A stretch of DNA of 64,000 nt from DAOTTX01 sp034437515. Its GTDB lineage: Bacteria > Chloroflexota > Anaerolineae > Aggregatilineales > Phototrophicaceae. The notes under the pieces were generated by a model that saw only the letters and a list, made by a program, of their open reading frames with translations, made no database searches and was not told the DNA's origin. A program made the translations under genes and the position numbers. Location of the stretch: assembly GCA_034437515.1 (NCBI GenBank), contig DAOTTX010000372.1, positions 1 through 64,000 of the forward strand. Direction: 5' to 3'. Of the stretch, positions 53,018 to 62,271 are shown piece by piece; position 1 is the first letter of the stretch; each line of letters opens with the position of its first letter.

Positions 53018-53656
53018 ATGCAGGAAACACGACAACACATTCTTGAAATTTTAAAAGAAGTCGGCGAAGCTACCGTCAACGATATTGTGGCTGTGCTGAG
53101 AGAACGACGCGGTGACAAGATCACGGCGGTCACGGTGCGCCATCACCTCAACGAACTTCAACAACGGGAATTGATCGACACATCACAACTTCGCCATCGC
53201 AGCACGCCCGGTCGCCCACAGCATATCTACGTGCTGACTGAAAAGGCCCTCGAACACTTCCCGGATAATTACCAACGGTTAGCAACTGGCCTGCTTGAAC
53301 GGCTACAGAGCCACTTACCGCCGGAAGGGGTTAACGTCATCATTGAGGGTGTCGCCGATGACATGGCGGCTGATATTGACTTGAGCGGCTTACCGTTTAA
53401 GCAGCGCATCAAACGGGTGATCGAATATCTCAACGAACACGGCTACAGCGCGACCTACGAACCCTGCGAGGACGGGTACATCTTACGCACAAATAGCTGT
53501 CCCTACCACGAACTCGCCTCACAAACGGATCACCTATGTAGGATGGATATGCGCTTGATCTCGTCGCTTTTGGGTGTGGTGCCGCGCATCCTATCACGGG
53601 TGGCGGAAGGCGGCTCAAACTGTGCCTACTTGATCCCGACGGAAAAAGTGGAATAA
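53018..53656 (+). CDS. sufR: SufR-like Fe-S-responsive transcriptional regulator
   Basis: 212 residues. The winged helix (about 5-75) has the HTH TVNDIVAVLRE and VTVRHHLNELQQREL. The C-terminal part has Cys161, Cys174 and Cys202 spaced C-x12-C-x27-C, the spacing of cyanobacterial SufR, which binds an Fe-S cluster and represses suf genes; Cys150 could be a further ligand. The A-type Fe-S carrier gene follows with its own promoter, which fits this role. The suf operon proper is not in the window, so the target is inferred. It has a TTGACA promoter. Confidence 0.85.
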   Translation: MQETRQHILEILKEVGEATVNDIVAVLRERRGDKITAVTVRHHLNELQQRELIDTSQLRHRSTPGRPQHIYVLTEKALEHFPDNYQRLATGLLERLQSHLPPEGVNVIIEGVADDMAADIDLSGLPFKQRIKRVIEYLNEHGYSATYEPCEDGYILRTNSCPYHELASQTDHLCRMDMRLISSLLGVVPRILSRVAEGGSNCAYLIPTEKVE

Positions 53657-53681
53657 ATTTTTATAGTGTCCATCTTATTAT

Positions 53682-53710
53682 TTGACCGAAAAATCATTTA
53701 CGGCTATAAT
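53682..53710 (+). promoter_or_regulatory. promoter of the A-type Fe-S carrier gene
   Basis: TTGACC (53682-53687), 17-base spacer, perfect TATAAT (53705-53710), 44 bases before the start. No clear SufR palindrome is seen, so regulation by the neighbour is unproven. Confidence 0.75.
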
Positions 53711-53754
53711 AAAATGGATTTCAACACTGGTTAAACCTCAAAAGGAGAACACAC

Positions 53755-54192
53755 ATGGCTGTGATCGAGCCAGATAAGATCCAGACCGAAAGCATCGAAA
53801 CACCTGCACTGTTCGTCACCCCACCTGCCCTGAACACTATTCGTGATTTACTCGTGCAGCGAGAGATCCCGAACCATGCGTTGCGTGTTTTCGTGACCGG
53901 CGGCGGTTGCTCCGGCTTGCAATATGGGATGGCCTTTGAAGAGACCCCCAGCGACGGCGACACGGTTGTCGAAGTTGAAAATGTGCGCCTGCTCGTCGAT
54001 TCCACCAGCATGGTTTATCTGCGTGGCGCGACGATTGACTTCGTAGATAGCCTGATGGGCGGCGGCTTCCGCATCGAAAATCCGAATTCCGGTGGCGGCT
54101 GCGGCTGTGGCAAGTCCTTCAAATCGAGTGAAGAAGAAGCGGAAGGCACGCTCAATAACGAGGGTGGCTGTGGGACGTGCAGCAGCTACTAG
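53755..54192 (+). CDS. A-type iron-sulfur carrier (IscA/ErpA/SufA family)
   Basis: 145 residues; typical members have 105-125. The cluster ligands Cys52 (GGGCSGLQY), Cys116 and Cys118 (GGCGCGKSF) are all present. An N-terminal 20 residues and a 25-residue tail are extra; the tail carries a second Cys pair, Cys139-Gly-Thr-Cys142, at the very end. A-type carriers take clusters from scaffold to apoproteins. AAGGAG precedes the ATG. A terminator follows at 54214. Confidence 0.93.
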   Translation: MAVIEPDKIQTESIETPALFVTPPALNTIRDLLVQREIPNHALRVFVTGGGCSGLQYGMAFEETPSDGDTVVEVENVRLLVDSTSMVYLRGATIDFVDSLMGGGFRIENPNSGGGCGCGKSFKSSEEEAEGTLNNEGGCGTCSSY

Positions 54193-54213
54193 ACTAACAC
54201 CTAACCAGAACGA

Positions 54214-54239
54214 AGCGCGGCCCGATGACCGCGCTTTTT
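54214..54239. terminator. intrinsic terminator after the Fe-S carrier gene
   Basis: AGCGCGG (54214-54220) and CCGCGCT (54229-54235) pair and run into TTTTT. On the other strand it can also end the SH3-domain gene's transcript. Confidence 0.85.
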
Positions 54240-54243
54240 GATT

Positions 54244-55083
54244 CTAACGTTGTAGTAAACTGAGCAGCAGCCCGACCAGACCAATCACCGCAAAGGCGAC
54301 AATCGGCACAATCGGCGCGAGGCCACCGGCCTCCTCTGTGTTATTTGCTTGTTGTGGAGCAAGAGTCACCTCTGCGGCGACACCCTCAGCAGGTGGGCTG
54401 GGCGTAAATGGATAGGTAAAGGTCGGCTGCACACCGAAGTTCGCCCCACCCGGCGCGACGGTGCCGGCTACATTGCCCTCGGCACCACCTGACGGCGCTT
54501 CAATCTCACCGCGTGTATCTGCGGTCAGCGTCAGGTCGAAACCGGGTGTGCCTTCCAGGGCCTGGATGGTCGCCGTCTCATTGACGACTTCCGCTGTCGC
54601 CTCGCCACCGCCTGTCTCCAATGGATCTTCCACTGTTAAGTCAGGGATGCGTGCCGGATCACCGACCACCGTAACCAGATCACCAAACACATAGGCCTGT
54701 CCGCTCGGCGAACTTGGATATACGAAACGCAGCCACATGAAGAAACGCCCGGTGATAGGATAGAGTTCACCCGGACTGAGCGACCCGACAATCTGTGACG
54801 ACGGATCGGGTTCCTCCCGTGCGTTGATGTTTCCCGCATCCTGCGGGATGCTGATCTGGGGCGGCCCCTGGTTGGTCGGTGTAAAAGTCGGCGGCGGTTG
54901 GGTCGCAATCGGAGTCGGGCTAGCCAGTGCCGTCGAGGTGGGTATATTTACCACGTTGGGGGTCGGCGACACCTGGATGCGCTCCGGGGCATCTTGCGCC
55001 AAACTGAGTCCACGTACAAGAGCTAACCCTGCTGTCAGAACAACACAGGCCAGTAACAGACGTTTACCTCGAAAACTTAGCAT
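54244..55083 (-). CDS. exported protein with SH3-like domain and C-terminal anchor
   Basis: 279 residues. A signal segment (about 8-28) is followed by a Pro/Thr-rich linker (TPIATQPPPTFTPTNQGPP), a bacterial SH3-like domain (about 80-140: INAREEPDPSSQIVGSLSPGELYPITGRF...WLRFVY), another low-complexity region and a C-terminal membrane helix (VPIVAFAVIGLVGLLLSL). It would sit in the envelope and bind wall material. The start is the ATG behind GGTGAG, seven bases after the stop of the LysM/M23 gene upstream. Confidence 0.8.
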   Translation of the reverse strand: MLSFRGKRLLLACVVLTAGLALVRGLSLAQDAPERIQVSPTPNVVNIPTSTALASPTPIATQPPPTFTPTNQGPPQISIPQDAGNINAREEPDPSSQIVGSLSPGELYPITGRFFMWLRFVYPSSPSGQAYVFGDLVTVVGDPARIPDLTVEDPLETGGGEATAEVVNETATIQALEGTPGFDLTLTADTRGEIEAPSGGAEGNVAGTVAPGGANFGVQPTFTYPFTPSPPAEGVAAEVTLAPQQANNTEEAGGLAPIVPIVAFAVIGLVGLLLSLLQR

Positions 55084-55090
55084 GTCAAAC

Positions 55091-56710
55091 TCACCACGAC
55101 ACACGATTATCGGGCGTCAGGCGGCCCTGTTCGGCGATACGACGCTCACCAACCACATTCTGCATAAAACCCTGATACTCCTGCCCCTGCAAGCCGTAGA
55201 CCGTCCAGCCACTCATCGTAAACGGTGGTGGATTGTATTCGGAAATACAATACGTACAATCCGCAGGTAACCACTCGCCGTTATAACGCCGGGCGAGATG
55301 CAAATGTGTCGCAGTCGAAAATCCGCCCTCACACGCCGGACGTCCAATGCGATCCCCGGCTTGCACCCGTGTACCCGCAGCGATACGATCCTCGGCGGCG
55401 AGATGCAGATAAAGCACCGTCCATCCGGTCGATTCGTCGCCGTCGCCGTCTAAATCAAGCACGACCACACCGTTCTCACTTCGGACGATCAAACCGGGAG
55501 CCACTGCCGTTGTAAAATAACTCGATGTGTAGCAAGACACCCCACCGGTATCTGCCGGGTCATCGGGTGGAGCGAAATCAACCGCCGCCCACGCGCTACC
55601 ACTCCCCCACCCGCCATGCCACCCGCCGGTATAAAACCACGTCTGGTTAGGGATGAACGGTAGAGTCATTTCCGGTTGTTGTAAGTTACTCGGCACGACT
55701 GGCTCAAAAGGTGAGATGAACGGATCACCGAAGTAGTTGAAATACACACCGTAAAATCCATTGCGTGAGACATCGCGCACCCATGCACCCTGTGTGTTAT
55801 TCAAGCTGAGGAAATGCTGTAGCGCGACCGTCCCGGCATTCAGATTGGGATTAATCAGCAGACGTTCCTCCGGACTGAAAGCGACCATTATCCACTCGCG
55901 GTATTTCCAGCCATAGTAACCAGCGTTGAGTTGGTTCGCCGTCCACGCGAGCTGCCGGTACAACCCCTCACGATCAACGCCCTCTGAGTCTTCTTCGGAA
56001 ATCAAAGGATAGTTGCCGACCTCTTCGGGCACATTCGGTTCGGTCAACCAGCGAGCGCGATATTCTAACAGCGCCAACAGCACACGCGGATCAACACTGA
56101 ATTCCAGCGAGATACGCTCGATGATCTGTGCCGCGTTCAGCCGAGATTCTTCGATACTGCCATCGGCCTGCCGAGTATCGACCAGATCAGTCACCGTGCG
56201 GATATAACCGGGCTGCGTGTTGATAAAAGCTGCAATATCGAAGGCGGCGCTGCCCGGCGCACGCACCAGCAGTGAATTCGGCAACAACTTGAGATCGGAC
56301 GTTTCCTCGGTGGGTCGCGGCGGCAAACTGACCTGCTGACCGACAAAAAGCGCGTTCGGGTCCTCAAATTCGTTGAACGCCAGCAAGGTATCGACATCGG
56401 TGCCATACGTCAGCGCGATACCAGTCAGGGTATCCCCCGCCTGGACGGTATGCACTGAGGCAGCATCCACATCGACATAGGAGCGCGGCATGTTCGCGGT
56501 GGGCACCATCACCTGCTCCGGCAACGGTGACAAGACGACCGTCGGGCGCGTTTGCACGGTCGCCGGTGGTTGTGTCGGCACTTGTTGTGGCGGTGCAGCG
56601 GCCTGAGGTGGTGTCGCAGTTACATAGATCACCTCTGGCTCATCACTGGTGAGTGTGCAGCCGGTCAAGACGATAAACACCACCCCTAGCAGATAGAACA
56701 ATCTTCTCAA
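55091..56710 (-). CDS. lipoprotein with LysM and M23-type peptidase domains
   Basis: 539 residues. Lipobox in VFIVLTGC (Cys about 18). LysM domain at about 83-130 (HTVQAGDTLTGIALTYGT ... VGQQVSLPP). A middle helical region may be lytic-transglycosylase-like but lacks a clear motif. The C-terminal M23-like (LytM) peptidase has VDFAPPDD, LYLHLAAED and the HLHLARRYNGEW stretch, with His-x-His present; the first HxxxD ligands are altered (WAAVDFAPP), so activity is uncertain. Such proteins remodel or bind peptidoglycan. It starts at TTG, overlapping the upstream stop (TTGA). Confidence 0.85.
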   Translation of the reverse strand: MRRLFYLLGVVFIVLTGCTLTSDEPEVIYVTATPPQAAAPPQQVPTQPPATVQTRPTVVLSPLPEQVMVPTANMPRSYVDVDAASVHTVQAGDTLTGIALTYGTDVDTLLAFNEFEDPNALFVGQQVSLPPRPTEETSDLKLLPNSLLVRAPGSAAFDIAAFINTQPGYIRTVTDLVDTRQADGSIEESRLNAAQIIERISLEFSVDPRVLLALLEYRARWLTEPNVPEEVGNYPLISEEDSEGVDREGLYRQLAWTANQLNAGYYGWKYREWIMVAFSPEERLLINPNLNAGTVALQHFLSLNNTQGAWVRDVSRNGFYGVYFNYFGDPFISPFEPVVPSNLQQPEMTLPFIPNQTWFYTGGWHGGWGSGSAWAAVDFAPPDDPADTGGVSCYTSSYFTTAVAPGLIVRSENGVVVLDLDGDGDESTGWTVLYLHLAAEDRIAAGTRVQAGDRIGRPACEGGFSTATHLHLARRYNGEWLPADCTYCISEYNPPPFTMSGWTVYGLQGQEYQGFMQNVVGERRIAEQGRLTPDNRVSW

Positions 56711-57960
56711 CGATAACTCCAGATACCTATCACACCATTTGCAACAGAGAACGGTACAGCATCCGGCTCTTCGGTGTCAAGCAAGCTGATGACACTGGTA
56801 TTTCCAGAAACGATCTCCGCAAATACCAGATGCGTGCTATCCGGTGACCATAAGCTGTGGCTCTGCGCGAATTGATCGAAGAAGTTAAAAATATAGATCA
56901 TCTCATTAGTCGGTGTAAAGCGCGGGTAGCGCAACGTCTCGCCTGAAGCAGCATCTAACACCCACCAGGAAAATTCAATGGCAGATTGTTGGGCCTGTGT
57001 GCTGATCGACCCCGATGTAACAGCGGGGGTTAGATAAGCGATCTTACTGCTATCCGGTGACCAGAAAAACGCGATCACATCAGCTTCGCGGGTACGGGTG
57101 ACGACATCGCCGTTGGCGGCGTCCAGCACAAGTAAGTCGTTATAGTCTTCGGTCAGTGTGCGGTAGGCCACGCGCTGTCCATCCGGTGACCAATTCGCCC
57201 CGAGGAGGCCGGTTACGTCTTCGGCGATAACGGTCAGCGTGCCATCCGCTTCCACAACGACGAGGTCGGTCGCCTGAGCCTCAAGATCTAATACACCAAT
57301 TAACAGACGCTCATCTACTGGTGACCAGGACGGCGCTTGCATCAGACCAGGTGATGGATCGAGTCGTTCCGAAGTCTCGGCTTCGACCTCGAAGATGTCG
57401 AAACGTTGGTTGTTACGCTGTGTTAGCAGTTGCCCACCGTCCGGACTCCAACTGTAGTAAAACGGTGACCCACGCCCCAACAAACGATCTGATGAGGTGC
57501 TGTCACTATCACGCACGAGGCGAACATCGAACGCTGACCCCCCACCAAGCAGCAATGCTAGATCACGACACTTGTTACCGCTATCACAATCCGTCGGTGA
57601 CCAGTACATATATGTGATTAGCCGCTCTTGCTGGCTGTAGACTTCTTCGCCGGGTGCGAAACCATCAGCGGAGATATAAACTTCCACGTTGATTTCATCC
57701 GCCGTAGCGGGGTCACAACAGAAGTACGCCAGCTTGCCATTGGTCGCCCAGGTAGGCCATTGGTAGCGGCGAGTCGCAGTGGCGTCATCTGTCAGGGTGA
57801 TTAACGCATCAGCGGCGGGGTTTAACACATAGACATTTGCATCTTCCCCGACGTAAGCGATTCGGCCCGGTAAATCTTCCGGTAAAGAGTCATCCTGCGC
57901 GACCGTGACTGAGATCGACATGAATACCAACAAAATCGCACTAATTATTCGATTGTACAT
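56707..57960 (-). CDS. exported TolB-like beta-propeller protein
   Basis: 417 residues. A signal peptide (about 1-20) is followed by a propeller made of about six WD40/TolB-type blades, each with the SPDG/SPDSxK motif (WSPDGGQLL, WSPDGQRVAYR, WSPDSSKIAYL, WSPDSTHLVF). Such exported propellers bind proteins or glycans; no enzyme motif is seen. The start is the ATG behind GGATGCTGTGAG. It is first of three envelope genes that overlap or nearly touch. Confidence 0.85.
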   Translation of the reverse strand: MYNRIISAILLVFMSISVTVAQDDSLPEDLPGRIAYVGEDANVYVLNPAADALITLTDDATATRRYQWPTWATNGKLAYFCCDPATADEINVEVYISADGFAPGEEVYSQQERLITYMYWSPTDCDSGNKCRDLALLLGGGSAFDVRLVRDSDSTSSDRLLGRGSPFYYSWSPDGGQLLTQRNNQRFDIFEVEAETSERLDPSPGLMQAPSWSPVDERLLIGVLDLEAQATDLVVVEADGTLTVIAEDVTGLLGANWSPDGQRVAYRTLTEDYNDLLVLDAANGDVVTRTREADVIAFFWSPDSSKIAYLTPAVTSGSISTQAQQSAIEFSWWVLDAASGETLRYPRFTPTNEMIYIFNFFDQFAQSHSLWSPDSTHLVFAEIVSGNTSVISLLDTEEPDAVPFSVANGVIGIWSYR

Positions 57961-58048
57961 CTCACAGCATCCTTTAACGCACGACATATCTATGCTGGCA
58001 TTTTACAGCGTTTGCCAGCGATAAGCGACAACAACCGCTAAATGAGAC

Positions 58049-58076
58049 TTGGCGCATGGCAGATAAGCGATATACT
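58049..58076 (+). promoter_or_regulatory. promoter of the SCP2 gene
   Basis: TTGGCG (58049-58054), 16-base spacer, TATACT (58071-58076), 47 bases before the start. Confidence 0.55.
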
Positions 58077-58123
58077 AGGTTCCAACTATTCAAACCCATA
58101 ATTAATTAATTCAGGAGCGAACA

Positions 58124-58444
58124 ATGCCCACACTTGCCGAAATTAAGCAGGGGATGCAAGAGGCCTTCCAAGCGGATAAGGCCGAGGGTGTCGATGCAGT
58201 CATCCAATTTGATCTCAGTGGTGAGAACGGTGGTCAGTTCTACGTCGATATCGATAACGGCGATATGGAGATCAAAGACGGTGTCTCTGAAAATGCAAAG
58301 ACTACTCTTGTCGCCAGTGCTGACGATTACTACAAGGTCGCAACCGGTGAACTCGCCGCGATGCCTGCTGTGATGAGTGGCAAACTCAAGATCAAAGGCG
58401 ATATGGGTATGGCGATCAAAATGCAATCCATGTTTAAGACCTAA
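58124..58444 (+). CDS. SCP2 sterol-binding-domain protein
   Basis: 106 residues, one complete SCP2 domain: FDLSGENGGQFYVDIDNGDMEIKDG, then TTLVASADDYYKVATGELAAMPAVMSGKLKIKGDMGMAIKMQSM. SCP2 proteins bind lipids or acyl chains in a hydrophobic tunnel and may carry them between membranes. AGGAG precedes the ATG. It is a single-gene unit between its own promoter and terminator, which suggests steady independent expression. Confidence 0.93.
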   Translation: MPTLAEIKQGMQEAFQADKAEGVDAVIQFDLSGENGGQFYVDIDNGDMEIKDGVSENAKTTLVASADDYYKVATGELAAMPAVMSGKLKIKGDMGMAIKMQSMFKT

Positions 58445-58452
58445 ACCGTTCG

Positions 58453-58486
58453 AGCAGGTGCCGAGGAACATAGGCACCTGCTTTTT
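58453..58486 (+). terminator. intrinsic terminator of the SCP2 gene
   Basis: AGCAGGTGCC (58453-58462) and GGCACCTGCT (58473-58482) form a perfect 10-bp stem followed by TTTTT. Confidence 0.92.
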
Positions 58487-58497
58487 GGTTGGTTTTG

Positions 58498-59511
58498 TTA
58501 CTCGATGATGTCATCCTCGTCGATGTGTAGCATATCGCCTAACAACCCCTTCATCAACGTGGCATTACCCAGGGCTTCCTCGATGGCATCCATCAACACA
58601 ACATCGTCCTCGTCCTCGGCTTTCTCTATCAACGCTTCGAGGACGCGCACCGCTTCCTTACCGCCAATCTCCCCCAGTGACCAGATCGTCACTTCGAGGA
58701 TTTCACGATCTTCATCCAGAATAAGCCGCGCTAGCTTGGGCACCGCCTCGGTAATCTCTAGTTCGCCGGCAGCTTTCGCAGCTTCGTAAACCATTTCCGG
58801 GTCACTACTTTCGATTTCTTCCAGCACGATGTCGTGCCAGCGTTGGTCATAGCTGCGCCCCATCGCATACACCGCGCTCACACGCATTAGCGGGTAATCA
58901 CTGTGATAGGCTTCGGAGATCGCCTTCGGCACATTCGGGTGACCGCAATTCGCAATCGCCTCAAGCGCCCGACGACGCACATCGACCGGCGCTTGTTGGT
59001 CTTGCCAGATCATCATCATGGCATCCTGCGCGGGCAGGGTCTCCTCGGTCGGCAGATCACCCAGTTCACCTAGCAAGATAAAACGCCCCAACGCACTTGC
59101 CGCCGCCGCCCGCACTTCCAGCGAGTCATCCTTACGGGCGCGGACGATCAGCGTGTGCATTAATTCGAGCGTCTCATCCTCCCAGAGTAAGTCAATCGCT
59201 GTAGACCGCACCACCGGGTCTGTGTCTCTCAGTGCGAGCAAACCGAGGGTGCGATAGTCCACTTCGATGTTTGCTTCACTGAACTCCACCAGATCACGCA
59301 TGATCTTACGCCGGTAGTCGTTGCCAAGCTCACGCCATACAGGCAACAACTTATCGTGTTGCTGCTCGGTCAGCTCAGAGAGACCATAGAGCAACGTCCG
59401 ATTCGAGCGAACCGCTTCTCGTGCTTGCAAAGTCGTGAGAACCTCATCGAAACTTGGTTCGGCCCGTTGCTTGTCTTCATATTCTCTTAGAATGTCTTCG
59501 TAATTTGTCAT
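58498..59511 (-). CDS. HEAT-repeat protein
   Basis: 337 residues, soluble, almost all helical. HEAT/PBS-lyase-like repeats run from about residue 95 to 320, with phrases such as DPVVRSTAIDLLWE, SLEVRAAAASALGRFILLG, PVDVRRRALEAIANCG and GELEITEAVPKLARLI. It ends in acidic DMLHIDEDDIIE. Such repeats make curved binding surfaces; the partner is unknown. It lies 85 bases after rseP on the same strand, with a GGGGCGG/CCGCCCC hairpin between. Confidence 0.85.
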   Translation of the reverse strand: MTNYEDILREYEDKQRAEPSFDEVLTTLQAREAVRSNRTLLYGLSELTEQQHDKLLPVWRELGNDYRRKIMRDLVEFSEANIEVDYRTLGLLALRDTDPVVRSTAIDLLWEDETLELMHTLIVRARKDDSLEVRAAAASALGRFILLGELGDLPTEETLPAQDAMMMIWQDQQAPVDVRRRALEAIANCGHPNVPKAISEAYHSDYPLMRVSAVYAMGRSYDQRWHDIVLEEIESSDPEMVYEAAKAAGELEITEAVPKLARLILDEDREILEVTIWSLGEIGGKEAVRVLEALIEKAEDEDDVVLMDAIEEALGNATLMKGLLGDMLHIDEDDIIE

Positions 59512-59563
59512 GATTTACCTTTATCGTTTGTCATGCGAGGGATTTGAGAGGTCGGGAACATCA

Positions 59564-59582
59564 GGGGCGGTCAGGCCGCCCC
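59564..59582 (-). promoter_or_regulatory. GC-rich hairpin between rseP and the HEAT gene
   Basis: GGGGCGG and CCGCCCC pair perfectly around a five-base loop. No T tract follows on either strand, so it is more likely an mRNA processing or stability element than a terminator. Confidence 0.4.
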
Positions 59583-59596
59583 ACGTCACTTACTCG

Positions 59597-61120
59597 CTAT
59601 GGAATGACATCGGTGAGCGGGTTCATCAGGTCGTTGATGATGAAGAACACACCAATCGACAACAAAAATACCAACCCGACCAGATGCACGACCCCTTCAC
59701 GCTCCGGTGAAACCGGCTTACCGCGAATCATTTCGATGAGCACAAACAGGATACGCCCACCATCCAACGCCGGGATCGGCAACAGGTTGGTCACACCAAG
59801 TGCGATACTAATCAGGCCGATATACTCAAGGAACTGGCTGGCCTGTTCTTCCTGGACACTATCTTGCAAGATCGCCCCACCGAGCTGACTGATCCCCACC
59901 ACGCTGACGATCCGGCGCTCTTCCGGTTCCGTTACACCCTGTACCAGACGCACCGGGAACTCCGCGAGCAGACCGAAGATCTCCGTAATTTCACCAGTTC
60001 CATAGCTGATAGCTTCGCCAACTGGCAAACCGACCAGCACTTCCTGTGGCGGCTGGGTATAGATGATCCTACCTTCATCAGCGATATAGACGGACTGACG
60101 CGGCATGGTGATGCCGATACTGCCCTCACCATCCGGCGTGTTTTCCGGCGTGCGCGGTGTCAGGGCGACTTCCAGCCGCTCACCATCACGGATGACATCA
60201 AGTGTCAATTCGTCACCTAAACGCTGCTGCGTCAGGTCTTGCAAGCGCCCGATGGGATCCAGCGCAAATGAAAGGTCTTCACCGTCCATCGCGGCAAGCA
60301 CATCACCGGGGAGCAGACCGGCCTCGTCAGCGGGACTATCTACAGCGACCCCGTTGACAAAGATGTAACCGTTCGTGCCACCGGTGCCTAATGTAGGCAG
60401 GCTGAAGCCGGCCGGCAACGTCAACGGGAAAACCTCGTGGGCCTCACCATCATCGTTGATGCGCAGGATTTGCAGTGTCACCTCGCCATCTGTCGCATCT
60501 ATGGACGATAGCAACTCCTGTGCGGAACCGAAATACTCACCGTTCACCTGCTCGATGAAATCATTACTCTGAAGACCGGCTTCAGCCAGTGTAGAATCCG
60601 GCTGCACGTCGATCAATGCCATGCGAATACCGACATCACGCGGCGCACCCGTCAGCCCGATGAAGATGAACACCAACAGCGCAAACACGAAGTTGAAGAT
60701 CGCCCCGGCTGCCAGAAACCAGATACGCGGTAGCGGTGCGACATCATTCACACCGACCGGTTCCGTCACACCACGCGCCCGCAACTCTTCCAGGTCGGCG
60801 GCATAACGGTTATCAACGGCAGGGGCATCATCGGCCTCCTCACCGGGTTGCTCTTCACGGGATGGCCCGACCAGATCTTCACCTAATGGGCGAACGAACC
60901 CACCCAACGGAATCAGGTTCAACGTGAAATCGGTTTCTCGCCATGTGAACAACTTGGTCACACGAGGCGGGAAACCGATACCGAATTCTAGGATGGTCAC
61001 ACCGACGGAACGGCCTGCGAGAAAGTGCCCAAACTCATGCACAATCACCGCCGGGATTAAGACAATGCCGAATGCGAGAATGGCACTCAGCAGATCATTA
61101 CCCAATAGAAAGTCAAACAT
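59597..61120 (-). CDS. rseP: site-2 membrane metalloprotease RseP
   Basis: 507 residues, somewhat longer than the usual 420-460. The zinc motif HEFGH is in VIVHEFGHFLAGR (about 28-40), and the third ligand region is in LPIPALDGGRILF (about 447-459). Two PDZ domains lie between (about 185-235 and 260-340: DSPADEAGLLPGDVLAAMDGEDL). An acidic hydrophilic insert (about 80-120, EEQPGEEADD) follows the first membrane helices. Site-2 proteases cut transmembrane anti-sigma factors and other membrane proteins. In many genomes it follows dxr; here, with mevalonate genes next door, no dxr is present. Confidence 0.95.
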   Translation of the reverse strand: MFDFLLGNDLLSAILAFGIVLIPAVIVHEFGHFLAGRSVGVTILEFGIGFPPRVTKLFTWRETDFTLNLIPLGGFVRPLGEDLVGPSREEQPGEEADDAPAVDNRYAADLEELRARGVTEPVGVNDVAPLPRIWFLAAGAIFNFVFALLVFIFIGLTGAPRDVGIRMALIDVQPDSTLAEAGLQSNDFIEQVNGEYFGSAQELLSSIDATDGEVTLQILRINDDGEAHEVFPLTLPAGFSLPTLGTGGTNGYIFVNGVAVDSPADEAGLLPGDVLAAMDGEDLSFALDPIGRLQDLTQQRLGDELTLDVIRDGERLEVALTPRTPENTPDGEGSIGITMPRQSVYIADEGRIIYTQPPQEVLVGLPVGEAISYGTGEITEIFGLLAEFPVRLVQGVTEPEERRIVSVVGISQLGGAILQDSVQEEQASQFLEYIGLISIALGVTNLLPIPALDGGRILFVLIEMIRGKPVSPEREGVVHLVGLVFLLSIGVFFIINDLMNPLTDVIP

Positions 61121-61224
61121 TAAATCGCCTCGTTTATCGTCGTGGACTAATCACGATACGTCGTTTGTATGATTGCATTATAGAGGTCAAATTTCATCAC
61201 TGGCAAGCACGTTTTACATTCTAC

Positions 61225-62202
61225 TTACACAATCACCGCGCCATCACCCGGCCCACCGCTGAGAACGGTCTGCACATCCTCTATCGCCTCTAATTCTGCT
61301 TTCACCTGTGGCGCGTCCGCTGCCAGGCACAGACAATGCACGTTCGGCCCGGCATCCAGCGTATAACAGACACTGAGGCCGTCCGCACGCCAGCGCCGCA
61401 CCTGTTCCATGATTGTGAGCGTGGTGGGCAACCAGTAAAACAGCGGTGGTCGGCTGGTCATCATCACCGCGTGCATGAGGTTACTATCGTGTTCGACCAC
61501 TTCAGCAAATGTCGGAAAGTCACGTTCGAGCAAAGCCTGCTTGCAAAGCCGCAAGCGTTCGCTGGCTCCGGCGAGCCGTGCCGCCTGTAAATCGCTCGTG
61601 TTCGCGGTGGTGTGTCCTCGCTTGGAGCCGACCGCCTTGTGACCGCTGCTGATGACAGCGACAACATCGACCAGACCCCAATGCTCTACCCCGGCGATGC
61701 TTTCCGCGAAGGACTCCGCATTGGTCGCACCGGCGTGCCATTCGACAAACCCGGCAGGCACCGACCGTGAGGCCGACCCCGACCCTTGCCGTGCGAGCGT
61801 GGTCAGTTCACGTTCGCTGAGCACTAAGCCGGCCGCTTCAACAGCGGCGACGGTCAGCGCGGCAAACGAGGACGCTGAGGACGCAATCCCCGCGCCCATC
61901 GGGAAGTTATTCACCGAGTCAATGTGTGCATACGTGGTGATGTCTGCTCGCTGCCGGATCAGATCAAGATGTGCGGTCACCCGTTTTAGGGCATCGTCGG
62001 TGAAACGCTCACCGTTGAGTATCAATATATCTGACGAAAGTGCCTTGTCCCATCTTACCGTTGTTTGTGTATGAATTCCATCAATATTCATGCTCAAAGA
62101 CGGATTCGCCGGGAGACGTAAATCTTCGTCTCTGTTGCCCCAATATTTGATAAAAGCGATGTTGGAATTGGCGCGTGCGGTGACCGTTTTCACGTCAAAC
62201 AT
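61225..62202 (-). CDS. mvaD: mevalonate-(di)phosphate decarboxylase
   Basis: 325 residues from the ATG at the natural GHMP start (TARANSNIAFIKYWGNRDEDLRLP). The ATP-binding loop is FPMGAGIASSASSFAALTVAA (about 122-142), and SGSASRSVPAGFVEW and the catalytic Asp in LDAGPNVH (about 300) are present. The classical enzyme acts on mevalonate diphosphate to give IPP. In the chloroflexote Roseiflexus a homologue was shown to use mevalonate 5-phosphate, so either substrate is possible here. Longer readings extend into the divergent promoter and are unlikely. Mevalonate kinase is nearby. Confidence 0.88.
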   Translation of the reverse strand: MFDVKTVTARANSNIAFIKYWGNRDEDLRLPANPSLSMNIDGIHTQTTVRWDKALSSDILILNGERFTDDALKRVTAHLDLIRQRADITTYAHIDSVNNFPMGAGIASSASSFAALTVAAVEAAGLVLSERELTTLARQGSGSASRSVPAGFVEWHAGATNAESFAESIAGVEHWGLVDVVAVISSGHKAVGSKRGHTTANTSDLQAARLAGASERLRLCKQALLERDFPTFAEVVEHDSNLMHAVMMTSRPPLFYWLPTTLTIMEQVRRWRADGLSVCYTLDAGPNVHCLCLAADAPQVKAELEAIEDVQTVLSGGPGDGAVIV

Positions 62203-62271
62203 TCTCTCTTTAAGCTCTGTAGACAACCCACCTAAACTAGCCGTTTTCAAGCGTGTTGGCAAGGTCAGGGA

